Shown here: piece by piece, positions 17,711 to 25,730 of the stretch
Layout: each line of letters opens with the position of its first letter
Numbering within the stretch: the stretch's first letter is position 1
Origin: an uncultured bacterium
GTDB taxonomy: Bacteria > Elusimicrobiota > Elusimicrobia > Elusimicrobiales > Elusimicrobiaceae
Direction of reading: 5' to 3'
Length of the DNA: 64,000 bases
NCBI GenBank assembly: GCA_949297775.1
Contig: CASFTM010000009.1
Location: forward strand, 1 to 64,000
Program-made: the position numbers and the translations under genes
Notes under the pieces: model-generated
Databases searched by the model: none
What the model saw: only the letters and a program-made list of their open reading frames with translations
Told to the model about the DNA's origin: nothing

Positions 17711-18554
17711 TTGTTTTCTCCTCCCGGCTCAAAAAATACACCGCCGCCGCACTGCACACAAACAGCACAATCACCGCGGGACCTGCCAGCAGGGCTCTCA
17801 GCCCCTGGGATAAGGGTTCAACCATCCGGACCGCCAGCAAGATATCCAACGCAAGCGCACAAAACCCCAACTGCACCGCCCCGCGGCGAAACCGCCACGC
17901 ATACAGGCCCAAAAGAATTACCCATCCAGTATTCATCCAAAAGTAAACGCCCCACCCGTGGGAAAAGGCTTCCGCTAAACAACAGCCCAGCACCGCAGCC
18001 AAAAAGAACAGCGAAACCCAACCGCCTTTCCCGCCGGGACGCAGGGCCGCCCATTCGTTTACGGCAAAACAGCCCGCATTGAAAATGAGCAACACCAGCA
18101 TATCGGGCCAGCCGCTCCTGTACGAAATAAGATATCCGTTGCACACCGCCGCCCACAACACCCACAGCCAGCGGTTCCCCGCCAGCAGCGCAAGCGGCAG
18201 CAGACATACCGCCCAGACCAGGCAAAATTCATATACAAAAGAACCGGTCTGATATACCTGTCCGTACACTACCCAAAACAGCCCTACAAACAACCCGCAC
18301 GCAAACGAAAGCACCTGGCCCGTACTGCTTTCCAGTCCGAAGCGGTACGCCGCCGCCGCACAGGCCGCCAGCCCGGCAAGCGGCAAGGCAAATTTATAAA
18401 GCGTGCCCCACGCGGCCCAGTTGTATGCCACGAAGCACACCGTCCCCGCCAAAAACAGCGCCACACCCGTCAGGCCGCACAGCGGGCCCGCCCAGGCCGG
18501 GAGCGCGGATGAAAAACCAGCCAAAGAAGTTGTGAAAAGGTTTTTTTTGTACAT
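17700..18554 (-). CDS. DUF2157 multi-pass membrane protein
   Basis: 284 residues, eight or more hydrophobic segments. The N-terminal region 'GVALFLAGTVCFVAYNW' is characteristic of DUF2157. It is first in the DUF2157-DUF4401-GDYXXLXY-mrp run. The ATG at 18554 lies only 6 bases after a minus-strand TATAAT, so the transcript is probably leaderless and no ribosome site is seen. Function unknown. Confidence 0.87.
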   Translation of the reverse strand: MYKKNLFTTSLAGFSSALPAWAGPLCGLTGVALFLAGTVCFVAYNWAAWGTLYKFALPLAGLAACAAAAYRFGLESSTGQVLSFACGLFVGLFWVVYGQVYQTGSFVYEFCLVWAVCLLPLALLAGNRWLWVLWAAVCNGYLISYRSGWPDMLVLLIFNAGCFAVNEWAALRPGGKGGWVSLFFLAAVLGCCLAEAFSHGWGVYFWMNTGWVILLGLYAWRFRRGAVQLGFCALALDILLAVRMVEPLSQGLRALLAGPAVIVLFVCSAAAVYFLSREEKTNAR

Positions 18555-18560
18555 ACGCTT

Positions 18561-18566
18561 ATTATA
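18561..18566 (-). promoter_or_regulatory. -10 element for a leaderless DUF2157 transcript
   Basis: TATAAT on the minus strand, 6 bases upstream of the ATG at 18554. Transcription would start at or next to the A of the start codon. Confidence 0.6.
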
Positions 18567-18593
18567 CAAAATGCCTTCCGAGCGGGGAAAAGC

Positions 18594-18599
18594 TATAAT
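18594..18599 (+). promoter_or_regulatory. -10 element for a leaderless hydrolase transcript
   Basis: TATAAT 6 bases before the ATG at 18606, mirror image of the DUF2157 promoter. The two -10 boxes are 27 bp apart, so the -35 regions of the two promoters must overlap. Confidence 0.6.
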
Positions 18600-18605
18600 A
18601 TAAGT

Positions 18606-19427
18606 ATGATTTGGGTAACTCTTTTAGCCGTGTTGGCAGGCATCTGGTATGGGCTTTCCCTCTTGGGGGCGCATATCGTATTCCGCCCGCAAAAAAAGCG
18701 CTGGCCGCTTAAACTGCCGTTTGAAAACGCCGCCTTTGACGCGCCGGACGGCAAAAAAATTACAGGCGTGTATCTGCCGGCAAAACCCGCTCATCCGACA
18801 ATGTTGTTTTTCCACGGGCGGGGCGGGAATGTATCGCATTTTGAAAAATTCGCCGAAGCGTATGCTCCGCTGGGCTACGGTATTTTTATGTTTGATTACC
18901 GCGGTTTTGGGCTTTCCCGCGGGAACCCTTCGCAAAAAAACGTATTTGAAGATGCCCTCGCGGCGGCGCGCTACTTAATGAGCGTAAAAAAAATCCGCCC
19001 GCAGGACATTGTGCTTTACGGGCATTCGCTGGGCAACGGGCCGGCCTTGCACGTCGCCCACACCCTGGACAAATTTCCGTTTAAAGCGCTTATTTTGCAA
19101 AGCCCTTTTTTAAGTACGCCCGATATGGCGGTTTGCCTGTGGACGCACGCGTATGACCCCGCTTCCTGGTTTTACCGGGCTTCCGCCGCGTTTGTCACGC
19201 CGTTTTTGTATTTTAACCGCTTTGAAAACACGGCTCCGGCGCAACGCTTAAAACTGCCGGTGCTGGCCTGCATGAGCCGCACCGACGCTACTATCCCCTG
19301 GCGTATGAGCGCGCGCCTGGCGGATTACATTCCCCACGCCAAACGTTTTTTGGCCCCTTCCGGCGGGCACGACGAGTTTGCCTGGCCCGCCCAAGCGGTG
19401 GATAAATTTATAAAAAATCTTCCTTAA
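18606..19427 (+). CDS. Alpha/beta hydrolase (membrane-anchored, S33-like)
   Basis: 273 residues. An N-terminal membrane segment (about 3-22) is followed by an alpha/beta hydrolase. The oxyanion motif is 'FFHGRGGN', then 'FDYRGFGLS', and nucleophile Ser141 in 'GHSLG'. Catalytic Asp lies in 'SRTDATIPW' and His in 'GGHDEFAW'. The triad is complete, so it should hydrolyse an ester, amide or thioester; the substrate is unknown. No Shine-Dalgarno site is present and transcription is probably leaderless. A degenerate paralogue follows directly. Confidence 0.88.
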   Translation: MIWVTLLAVLAGIWYGLSLLGAHIVFRPQKKRWPLKLPFENAAFDAPDGKKITGVYLPAKPAHPTMLFFHGRGGNVSHFEKFAEAYAPLGYGIFMFDYRGFGLSRGNPSQKNVFEDALAAARYLMSVKKIRPQDIVLYGHSLGNGPALHVAHTLDKFPFKALILQSPFLSTPDMAVCLWTHAYDPASWFYRASAAFVTPFLYFNRFENTAPAQRLKLPVLACMSRTDATIPWRMSARLADYIPHAKRFLAPSGGHDEFAWPAQAVDKFIKNLP

Positions 19428-19470
19428 TTTTTGTTTTTATGCTAGGATAAACCAAAGGGCTCTTTTGTTT

Positions 19471-20352
19471 ATGCGCAAATATATCCCCATTTTCATTTTA
19501 TTTATCCTGCTTTCCTGCTGGGCGGTGTTTTTTGACCGTGCAACGGATTATTTTATCTTTGAACCGTCCCGCCAGCAGTATTCCATTCAGCTCCCGTTTA
19601 CAGAACTTTCTTTTTCTACCGAAGATGAAAAAAATTTGCATGCGCTCTATCTGCCCGCCAAAGACAACCTGCCTACTCTGCTTTTTTTCCACGGCAGCCG
19701 GTACAATATATACAGCTTTCAGGACTTTGTGCTCCCTTACGCCAAACGGGGATACGGTATTTTTCTGTTTGATTACCGCGGCTATGGCAAAAGCGAAGGG
19801 AAGCCTTCGCAAAAAAACATCTATGCAGACGCCAAAACAGCCCTGTTTGAACTTATGAACAGGCAGCATATCATGCCCAAAAATATTGTATTGTGGGGCT
19901 TTGCGCTGGGATGCTCTCCGGCGCTGTATATAGCGTCCACATACAATAAACTGCCGTTTAAAGCCGTCATTTTACAAAGCCCGTTTACCAATATGGCGGA
20001 TATGGGGTTTTATATGTTGGCTAAAAAATACGATGGTACCTGGGGAGCCGCCGTACTGCCGTTATTTTTAAAACCACTTTTGTGGAATAAAAACTTTGAT
20101 AACATGGATTTGATTAAACAAGTCCGCGCGCCTATGCTGATTGGATTTTCCCGTCTGGACCGTACCATTCCCTGGGCCATGAGCCGCGCCCTAGCGGCAC
20201 AAGCTCCGGAAGGAACGCAGCAATTCTTTTCCCCCACGGGGGTGCATTACAGCCCCGAATGGTTTGAACCCGCCGCTTTGGAATTTTTAAACTCACTGGA
20301 GCAGGCTAATTCCTCCCCCTCCAAAAAGGCTCCCGCTCCGGCAGGAAAATAA
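19471..20352 (+). CDS. Alpha/beta hydrolase paralogue without catalytic serine
   Basis: 293 residues, a tandem duplicate of the preceding hydrolase sharing 'FFHGS', 'FDYRGYGKSEG', 'PSQKN', 'LPFKAVILQSPF' and 'TIPW'. The nucleophile elbow reads 'GFALG': residue 145 is Ala (codon GCG) where Ser is expected. Asp in 'SRLDRTIPW' and His in 'TGVHYSPEW' remain. It has an N-terminal membrane anchor and a Ser/Pro/Ala-rich tail. It is probably a pseudoenzyme or uses another nucleophile. The start is taken at ATG 19471; there is no good ribosome site. Confidence 0.82.
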   Translation: MRKYIPIFILFILLSCWAVFFDRATDYFIFEPSRQQYSIQLPFTELSFSTEDEKNLHALYLPAKDNLPTLLFFHGSRYNIYSFQDFVLPYAKRGYGIFLFDYRGYGKSEGKPSQKNIYADAKTALFELMNRQHIMPKNIVLWGFALGCSPALYIASTYNKLPFKAVILQSPFTNMADMGFYMLAKKYDGTWGAAVLPLFLKPLLWNKNFDNMDLIKQVRAPMLIGFSRLDRTIPWAMSRALAAQAPEGTQQFFSPTGVHYSPEWFEPAALEFLNSLEQANSSPSKKAPAPAGK

Positions 20353-20452
20353 TTTCTCCGCCGGCAGAAGTTCTCTCCTCCGACATATACCCCGAAAGTT
20401 TGGTATAATAAGAACAGATGCCTGATGCCAGCCACTCGGCGACGGCGTAATT

Positions 20453-20541
<89 letters not shown>

Positions 20542-20552
20542 CGTCTTAAAAC

Positions 20553-20579
20553 AAATTCCCCGCCGTAAGCGGGGAATTT
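20553..20579 (+). terminator. Intrinsic terminator after tRNA-Ser
   Basis: AAATTCCCCGC / GCGGGGAATTT stem, CGTAA loop, followed by T-rich sequence. It lies on the phage side of attL. Confidence 0.8.
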
Positions 20580-20653
20580 TATTGTCTTTATCGTCGTAAA
20601 ATTGTTATTAAAGTAGTAAAGAAAATTAAAGAGAATTAAGAAAAATTAAAGAT

Positions 20654-20727
20654 AAAGTGGGGGCAAAAGTGGGTGCAAAATGGCTCAAAATAAAGTGGGG
20701 GACACTCGGCCAAAAGTGGGGGACACT
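20654..20727. repeat. Candidate integrase arm-type sites (left end)
   Basis: Four copies of AAAGTGGGKG: around 20654, 20667, 20692 and 20713. The last two extend to identical 15-mers AAAGTGGGGGACACT (20692-20706, 20713-20727). Matching AGTGGGGG copies occur just inside the right end at 60721 and 60731. This placement fits arm-type binding of a tyrosine recombinase. Confidence 0.5.
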
Positions 20728-21901
20728 ATTTTTGTACCATTTTGGGTAGCATAGACACAAACTTTTTCATGCGCGCCAAGTGCTCCAAGCGCGCCTTTGC
20801 GTCTGCCTTGCGTAACATTTCTTTATCAATGTAGTGGCGTTCGGTTGTTTTTACTTCCGCGTGCGACACGTACTTTGAAACATCCTCTTTGGCCGCCCCG
20901 GCTTGTAGCATATACGTGGTGTGTGTTTTACGTAATGACTTGTATGTGCATAGGATTTTATGGCCGTCCGGCTCCCGGCGCAAAATCATATCATTTACAC
21001 GTTTGAGGTTTTTATTCCAATGCTTAGAAAAAGTGTTATCGTTTAGCGGTTTGCCGTCCTCGTTTGTGATTAGGTATGTTTTCGCGCCGAGTGAGAGAAT
21101 ATCTTTTATGGTGCCGGGTGTAAAATATACCGGGCGTTCTTTATCACGCTTTACAGTCCAAAAACGAATACCGCGCTTTTTATCCTCATCGTTATGAGTT
21201 ACCCAACCGATACCCGTTTTCGGGTCTATCTTTTCTATTAAGAAGTTATACATTTCCTCCGGCCGCAAATTACCTTCTAACCCCATGCGTGTAGCAACCC
21301 GCATTTGCGGGGAACTATACTTAAACAACATAGACAACTCCCACGGAGTTAGCACGCGCACAATAGGCGCACTTGTCTTTTTAGGCGTGTTACGTACCGG
21401 GGTAAGGTCTATGTATGGGATATAGCCCTCTACCATTCCCCAATCAAGCGCGCGCAAAAGACAACCTATGTCTTTATTTACGCCGTAATTATCATCCCCC
21501 TTACTTTGCGCCTCCTCTACCCGTGTGCGCCGAAATAAGGCCACGTGCTCAAAGGTTAAATCCTTTACATAATGAGGATGTGCTACTCTTTCAAAATGTG
21601 CAAGTGCATAGCCGTACTCGGCTACGGTGCGGTTGCGCCATATCGGCCGCCCGGTTTTTGCATCTTTTTCCGATCGCATACTACGCAAAAAAGCACTAAC
21701 AAAAAACGACCATGTTTTTGAACCGTCAATTTTGCGGGAGCGGTTTTGTTGCTCCAACTGTTCTACCCATAATTTATAATCATGCTCGCGCTGTTCTTTG
21801 TTGCCGGACAAAAAAATTTCGTACCGTCTGCCATTTATTTGCTTTCGGTATCGGTGGCCGTTTCTTCCTTTGCGTTTGAAACTTGAAATTTTATCAGCCA
21901 T
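20726..21901 (-). CDS. Tyrosine-recombinase integrase
   Basis: 391 residues. An N-terminal arm-binding region with lysine/arginine-rich start precedes a core-binding SAM-like domain (about 60-165) and a catalytic domain (about 180-375). Catalytic residues: Arg213 in 'NLRPEE', Lys321 in place of the usual His of HxxR with Arg324 in 'KSLRKTH', His347 in 'VSHAEV', and nucleophile Tyr357 in 'ERHYI'. It is placed next to attL and transcribed toward it, as usual for tRNA-integrating phages. The start overlaps the upstream membrane gene by 8 bases. Confidence 0.95.
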   Translation of the reverse strand: MADKISSFKRKGRNGHRYRKQINGRRYEIFLSGNKEQREHDYKLWVEQLEQQNRSRKIDGSKTWSFFVSAFLRSMRSEKDAKTGRPIWRNRTVAEYGYALAHFERVAHPHYVKDLTFEHVALFRRTRVEEAQSKGDDNYGVNKDIGCLLRALDWGMVEGYIPYIDLTPVRNTPKKTSAPIVRVLTPWELSMLFKYSSPQMRVATRMGLEGNLRPEEMYNFLIEKIDPKTGIGWVTHNDEDKKRGIRFWTVKRDKERPVYFTPGTIKDILSLGAKTYLITNEDGKPLNDNTFSKHWNKNLKRVNDMILRREPDGHKILCTYKSLRKTHTTYMLQAGAAKEDVSKYVSHAEVKTTERHYIDKEMLRKADAKARLEHLARMKKFVSMLPKMVQK

Positions 21902-22526
21902 TTGTTTTTATCCACTCGGTCATTTCCTTGCGCCTTTGCGCGAAGTCCTCGGCCGGGAAGTATTTATATTGTTCTAACTTTTCTAATAGATATTTCCAAA
22001 GAGCGTACATATCCTCGCCTTGCATATTTAGCATACCGCGGTGGACGTACCATTCCCCGGATTTTAATTGTTCTGTAACTTGAAAAAACAAAAGAACATA
22101 AGACATATTTTCGGCCGAAACGCCTTTTGTTTTGGCCGCCGCTGTGAGCGCGTCTTGTTTGTTTTTTACTTCTTTGCGCAACCACTTAAAAGCATCATTA
22201 AAATAATTTTCTAACAAAGGAAATTTAGCCCGTAATTCTTGTTCTATTTTTAGGGGCTTTACTTTTGCTTTTTTTGTTTTGTTTTTTAAGTAGGAAATAA
22301 ATTTAACTATCAGTATTGGAATCGTAAAAATCAACGCCCATATAAATAAAATTTGTATCAGCCGCCCGGCGGTGCTTTGTGGCTCATATATAAATGGCCA
22401 AGCGATAGCGTATGCAATATGGCCTAGTATTGTGCCAAAATTCCACGCCCACGGGCCCGATAGGCACGCGGCCAAAATAATGATAAAAATAAAAAGCCCG
22501 CCAACGCCTAATAAAAATTTTTTCAT
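21894..22526 (-). CDS. Prophage membrane protein of unknown function
   Basis: 210 residues. Two hydrophobic segments (about 4-24 and 58-85) precede a charged cytoplasmic helical domain containing 'FNDAFKWLRKEVKNKQDAL'. It lies between repressor and integrase on the lysogeny strand. This position is typical of superinfection-exclusion or other lysogen-expressed genes, but no family was recognised. Confidence 0.7.
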   Translation of the reverse strand: MKKFLLGVGGLFIFIIILAACLSGPWAWNFGTILGHIAYAIAWPFIYEPQSTAGRLIQILFIWALIFTIPILIVKFISYLKNKTKKAKVKPLKIEQELRAKFPLLENYFNDAFKWLRKEVKNKQDALTAAAKTKGVSAENMSYVLLFFQVTEQLKSGEWYVHRGMLNMQGEDMYALWKYLLEKLEQYKYFPAEDFAQRRKEMTEWIKTNG

Positions 22527-22529
22527 AAA

Positions 22530-22901
22530 TTATTTTCCTTTTTTGAGCAACTTAATTTCCGCCTCAATGAGTTTTATTTTGGCCGACAATAACTCTACTT
22601 GCGTGGATAATAATTTAATATCTTTTTCCGTCGCGGAGGAAGTTTTGTTGTTATTGCCTACCACGTTATTATTTCCTTTTACGTCGGTGGAATTGTCAAA
22701 AAAATAATTCACGGGCCGCTTTGTAAGAGCGGCGATTTTCTCTAAATTTGCCATTGTGATAGCGGAATTTCCGTTAAGCATTTTGTTAATAGCACTATGC
22801 GTTTTTCCCATTTTTTCGGCTAACGAAACTTGATTAAAGCCGCTTTCTATCATGGCTATTTTGATTTTTTTAATCACATCTTTTTCTTGTTTTCTCGTCA
22901 C
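22530..22901 (-). CDS. XRE-family phage repressor (CI-like)
   Basis: 123 residues from GTG with AGGTG 5 nt upstream. The N-terminal helix-turn-helix covers 'ESGFNQVSLAEKMGKTHSAI' and 'NKMLNGNSAITMANLEKIAAL'. An Asn-rich linker leads to a C-terminal heptad coiled coil that likely oligomerises. No LexA-like autoprotease domain is present, so induction is not by simple RecA-stimulated self-cleavage. It faces the early promoter with paired half-sites and probably represses it. An upstream TTG is a possible alternative start. Confidence 0.85.
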   Translation of the reverse strand: MTRKQEKDVIKKIKIAMIESGFNQVSLAEKMGKTHSAINKMLNGNSAITMANLEKIAALTKRPVNYFFDNSTDVKGNNNVVGNNNKTSSATEKDIKLLSTQVELLSAKIKLIEAEIKLLKKGK

Positions 22902-22928
22902 AAAAACACCTGTTTCCAAAAAAAGGGC

Positions 22929-22957
22929 TTGACAAATGTTCCTATTATTCCTAAAAT
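22929..22957 (+). promoter_or_regulatory. Rightward early promoter
   Basis: Consensus TTGACA, 17-bp spacer, TAAAAT. It drives the early operon away from the repressor gene. Confidence 0.8.
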
Positions 22958-22983
22958 GTGAGTGTTAGGAACAATAAAGGAAC
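22938..22983. promoter_or_regulatory. Repressor operator half-sites
   Basis: Four half-sites: GTTCCTA (22938-22944), TTCCTAA (22948-22954), TTAGGAAC (22965-22972), AAGGAAC (22977-22983). The first pair is the inverted copy of the second, centred near 22960. They overlap the spacer and -10 of the early promoter. Confidence 0.6.
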
Positions 22984-23005
22984 TAACAACCCCTTGGGAT
23001 AGGGT

Positions 23006-23083
23006 TTTTTGGTTACAATAAAACGCGAAAACAATTTGAGTAGCATTTGCAACAAAAGGGAACGCGCCCTTTTGTAACCAAAA
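23006..23083 (+). promoter_or_regulatory. Early-operon leader element (copy 1 of 2)
   Basis: Blocks TTTTTGGTTACAA (23006-23018), AATTTGAGTAGCATTT (23033-23048) and CCTTTTGT (23068-23075) recur in the same order before the late operon. A 13-bp inverted repeat (TTTTTGGTTACAA with TTGTAACCAAAAA) closes the element, and an inner CAAAAGGG/CCCTTTTG hairpin is present. It begins about 42 nt after the predicted start of transcription. Confidence 0.55.
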
Positions 23084-23120
23084 ACCGTACAAACTTTACC
23101 AGAGGTGTGTACGGTTTTAT
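23081..23120 (+). terminator. Terminator-like hairpin in the early leader
   Basis: AAAACCGTACA / TGTACGGTTTT stem (11 bp, 16-nt loop) followed by ATTTTA, between the early promoter and the first early gene. It makes sense only with readthrough or antitermination. Confidence 0.55.
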
Positions 23121-23175
23121 TTTACCATATCTAACCCTAAAAAAGGGGTGTAGCGCAAAGATTTATAGGTGGGTT

Positions 23176-23442
23176 ATGAATAACGAAAAAATGGCGTACA
23201 AAAAATTAGACGTACGGATTTTCAAAAATACGTCTAAGAATAAAGAAATTATCACCGACTTGGCGGGCAATACGTTTTTGACCCGGCAAGCCGTGGCCCG
23301 GTTGTTTGGATGTTCTTTGCCGACATTGGGCACTACCTATAAGCGCAAAGGGCTACGGCCGCTTGACCGTTATGTTAAGGGCTACAAGGTCTATTTGCTG
23401 GACGACGTGGAGCAGATGTATAATCGCCGCGCCGCATATTAA
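23176..23442 (+). CDS. Small helix-turn-helix protein, first early gene
   Basis: 88 residues; the ATG at 23176 follows AGGTGGG. 'FLTRQAVARLFGCSLPTL' reads as a helix-turn-helix, followed by 'YVKGYKVYLLDDVEQMY', the wing-like pattern of excisionase/MerR-type proteins that bind DNA. As first gene of the early operon it may be a Cro-like regulator or excisionase; the sequence does not decide. Confidence 0.7.
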   Translation: MNNEKMAYKKLDVRIFKNTSKNKEIITDLAGNTFLTRQAVARLFGCSLPTLGTTYKRKGLRPLDRYVKGYKVYLLDDVEQMYNRRAAY

Positions 23443-23460
23443 ATAAAAGGAAATGGGATT

Positions 23461-23685
23461 ATGAAATTAAGACAAGCAATAAAAATCGCAAAATCAGTAT
23501 GCGCAAAGGAATGGTGGAATAGGGGTTATGATGATGTGGTAAAACCGTCATCCTTTGCTTTATCTTACAACCGCTATCAAACTGCCCGCGCTAATGCCCG
23601 GCTAAGCAAACGCCGCCGCGGCTGGGTTTATTATAACGAAAACCGCGCGCTTAATAAAGTTTTGCGGGAAGAAATGGGGGTCTAA
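23461..23685 (+). CDS. Early phage protein, unknown
   Basis: 74 residues, strongly basic and aromatic ('KRRRGWVYYNENR'). AAGGAAATGGG precedes the ATG. Tight spacing with neighbours supports it as a real early gene; no family recognised. Confidence 0.6.
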   Translation: MKLRQAIKIAKSVCAKEWWNRGYDDVVKPSSFALSYNRYQTARANARLSKRRRGWVYYNENRALNKVLREEMGV

Positions 23686-23686
23686 T

Positions 23687-24214
23687 ATGATAGAGGGAAA
23701 TTTCAATAAAAGAAAAGTGTATGTGCATAAAGAGTGCATAGTCGGCCGTCTGTTATTTGCCGGATGGCCTGTGCATATTTGGGCCGACGAAATACCCGTA
23801 GAAATTGTTTCGTCAAAAGAGGACTATGGCTATTGGTATTACTTTGTTTGGTTTCCTATCCCGGCCGAAATGCGCGCACCGGGAAACGTGTTAGGGAAAA
23901 TTTTGTTAGAACTGCCCGGATGGAATTTGTTTGAAAGCGTGCAAGCGGCCGTTGCGGATCGCTTAACTGCTAAACAACGCCGCGCGCTTTACAAGTACGC
24001 ACAATGCTACCACCACACGAAAGCGAAAAAGCCGCTTTTTCTCGGCCGCCGCAACCCCGGCAAGTGGTGGGCTGATTTATTAAAGGGATTCTATTTAGAC
24101 AATTTGCTGGCGAAAAAACACCAGCCGGGCGCACCTAATCCCATGCGCGACGAGAGCAAACAGGGCGGGGATCAGACCCTCCCCGCCCCCATTTCCACCG
24201 GGAGGGCATTATGA
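23687..24214 (+). CDS. Early phage protein, unknown
   Basis: 175 residues, rich in Trp and Tyr near the middle ('GYWYYFVWFPIPAEM') with a Pro/Gly-rich C-terminal tail. It overlaps the next gene by ATGA. No domain recognised. Confidence 0.65.
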   Translation: MIEGNFNKRKVYVHKECIVGRLLFAGWPVHIWADEIPVEIVSSKEDYGYWYYFVWFPIPAEMRAPGNVLGKILLELPGWNLFESVQAAVADRLTAKQRRALYKYAQCYHHTKAKKPLFLGRRNPGKWWADLLKGFYLDNLLAKKHQPGAPNPMRDESKQGGDQTLPAPISTGRAL

Positions 24215-24441
24215 AAAAAGAATTTACTATCAAAATAACTTTTGAGGAGGACGGTAAAAACGTCGCCGTGATAGACCTTAAAACGCAACCGGGGAAAATA
24301 GGTGCTACTGACTTTGATGTTTCACTTTCCCGTAAAGGTGAGTGTCTTGCTACAAAAATGGCATTTACGTTTTTTAACCTAATATCGGAAAGAATAAAGT
24401 ACGCCATTCGTGCGGATAAACAACCATCCGCACGGGCTTAG
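24211..24441 (+). CDS. Early phage protein, unknown
   Basis: 76 residues, beta-strand-rich start ('MKKEFTIKITFEEDGKN'), GGGAGG ribosome site and ATGA overlap with the upstream gene. No family recognised. Confidence 0.6.
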   Translation: MKKEFTIKITFEEDGKNVAVIDLKTQPGKIGATDFDVSLSRKGECLATKMAFTFFNLISERIKYAIRADKQPSARA

Positions 24442-24451
24442 GGAGGAAAAC

Positions 24452-24565
24452 ATGAGCGACTTTTGCCCTCACTGTAAAAAATTATTAAAGCCCGGACTTG
24501 AAACACATATCGGCTTATGCCGTAAGTGCCGGGAGGCGCAAAACCAAAAGGAGCAAGGTAAATGA
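24452..24565 (+). CDS. 37-residue zinc-ribbon miniprotein
   Basis: GGGAGGAAAAC precedes the ATG. The product has two CxxC pairs ('CPHC' and 'CRKC') about 18 residues apart, a minimal zinc ribbon. It overlaps the next gene by ATGA, supporting coupled translation. Confidence 0.65.
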   Translation: MSDFCPHCKKLLKPGLETHIGLCRKCREAQNQKEQGK

Positions 24566-25047
24566 CACAAGAGCAACAAGTACCTACCGCGGCTGTACTG
24601 TTAGATATGGACGGCGTTTTGTGTGAGAACACTTTTCGCCGGGAGTTTGGGGATGATAGGGATTATGCGCTTTTTGGCCGCCGCTGTGGGAACGCGGCCC
24701 CAAATATGGATTTTATTTGTTTTGCCCGTTCGTTAAAACTTGACAACATTTTCCTATTCGTCCTAACGGCCCGTAGCGAAAAACTACGGACTATTACAAT
24801 GAACTGGCTAAACCATTACGGCGTAAGCATAAATGAGTTATTTATGCGCCCGCTTGGTAACCGTATGCCGGATCACTTGTTAAAGCAAAAAATGCTCGCG
24901 GCAATAAAGCGCAAACACGCGCTCGGCCGGGAGGGCGGGCTACTCCCGCTCTTGGCGGTGGACGATGACGAAAACGTAGTGCGGATGTATAAGGATGAAA
25001 ATATACCCGCGTGCCTACCGGGTAATGTGCCGGAGGTAATGATATGA
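24562..25047 (+). CDS. HAD-superfamily phosphatase-like protein
   Basis: 161 residues. HAD motif I is 'LLDMDGVL' with nucleophile Asp and general acid Asp. Motif II is 'VLTARSEKLR', and motif IV is 'LLAVDDDENVVRMY'. The overall pattern resembles the 3'-phosphatase half of phage polynucleotide kinases, which trim 3' phosphates on RNA or DNA ends, but nucleotide phosphatase activity is also possible. No kinase domain is attached. Confidence 0.82.
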   Translation: MTQEQQVPTAAVLLDMDGVLCENTFRREFGDDRDYALFGRRCGNAAPNMDFICFARSLKLDNIFLFVLTARSEKLRTITMNWLNHYGVSINELFMRPLGNRMPDHLLKQKMLAAIKRKHALGREGGLLPLLAVDDDENVVRMYKDENIPACLPGNVPEVMI

Positions 25048-25268
25048 GCCCTAGAAAGGTAAAACAGACACAAGAAATTGACACGTACGCCATCGGCCCG
25101 TCGGTTTGTAAGAACTTTACAAATAAAGACCTGTGCCATTATTGCGTAGCAAAGGGGATGTATAGTAATTCTATTTGCTTTGCGCGGCCCACCGGGAGCA
25201 TTAACACGGTGAAAGACGATGAAAAAGCGCGGACACTTGCCAAAGTTATCGGCGGAGGAACTACGTAA
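25044..25268 (+). CDS. Early phage protein with cysteine pairs
   Basis: 74 residues overlapping the HAD gene by 4 bases. 'CKNFTNKDLCHYCVAKGMYSNSIC' (here as one motif region with four Cys) suggests a metal site. Its last 50 bases overlap the next gene in another frame. Confidence 0.55.
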   Translation: MSPRKVKQTQEIDTYAIGPSVCKNFTNKDLCHYCVAKGMYSNSICFARPTGSINTVKDDEKARTLAKVIGGGTT

Positions 25269-25473
25269 AAGACAACGGGAATACTGGCGGAGGTGGAAAG
25301 AAAAACACGCTCCTAAAAGTATTTCCCATGCCGGATGGCACGCTGATTTTACGCGTGCTTGGAACGGGTGGTATTGGAAAGCCCGGCAAGAAACAAACGG
25401 GGCACTATTGAAAAACGGCCCTTTTGAAAGTTTAAGTAAAGCGAAACAAGATTTTTACGAGGCGATAGAGTGA
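25219..25473 (+). CDS. Early phage protein, basic and Trp-rich
   Basis: 84 residues, 'QREYWRRWKEKH' and 'AWNGWYWKARQE'. It overlaps the previous gene by 50 bp and ends within the next start (GTGA). No family recognised. Confidence 0.55.
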   Translation: MKKRGHLPKLSAEELRKRQREYWRRWKEKHAPKSISHAGWHADFTRAWNGWYWKARQETNGALLKNGPFESLSKAKQDFYEAIE

Positions 25474-25730
25474 ATAAAAAACAACAAAAATTTAGGTTAG
25501 GAGATTTAGTTTATTATGTAGCCCTTGACGAAAATATGCGTTGGACGGTGTACGGCTCAACCATTACGGCGGCTTTTTATGTGCTTGGCGAATGGAAGTA
25601 TGTTGTCAAACACCAGCCCGTTAATTTAGTACGCCCCGGACAATGTTTGCACCGTGATATAGGTTGGGCTCTTGAAAAAGCCAAGGAACTGAATAAAAAG
25701 GAGTTAAAAAGTGAAAGTAAAAACATTTAA
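25470..25730 (+). CDS. Early phage protein, GTG start
   Basis: 86 residues from GTG overlapping the upstream stop. The compact 'FRLGDLVYYV' start and 'VVKHQPVNLVRPG' suggest a small beta-barrel, SH3-like fold. Unknown function. Confidence 0.55.
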   Translation: MNKKQQKFRLGDLVYYVALDENMRWTVYGSTITAAFYVLGEWKYVVKHQPVNLVRPGQCLHRDIGWALEKAKELNKKELKSESKNI

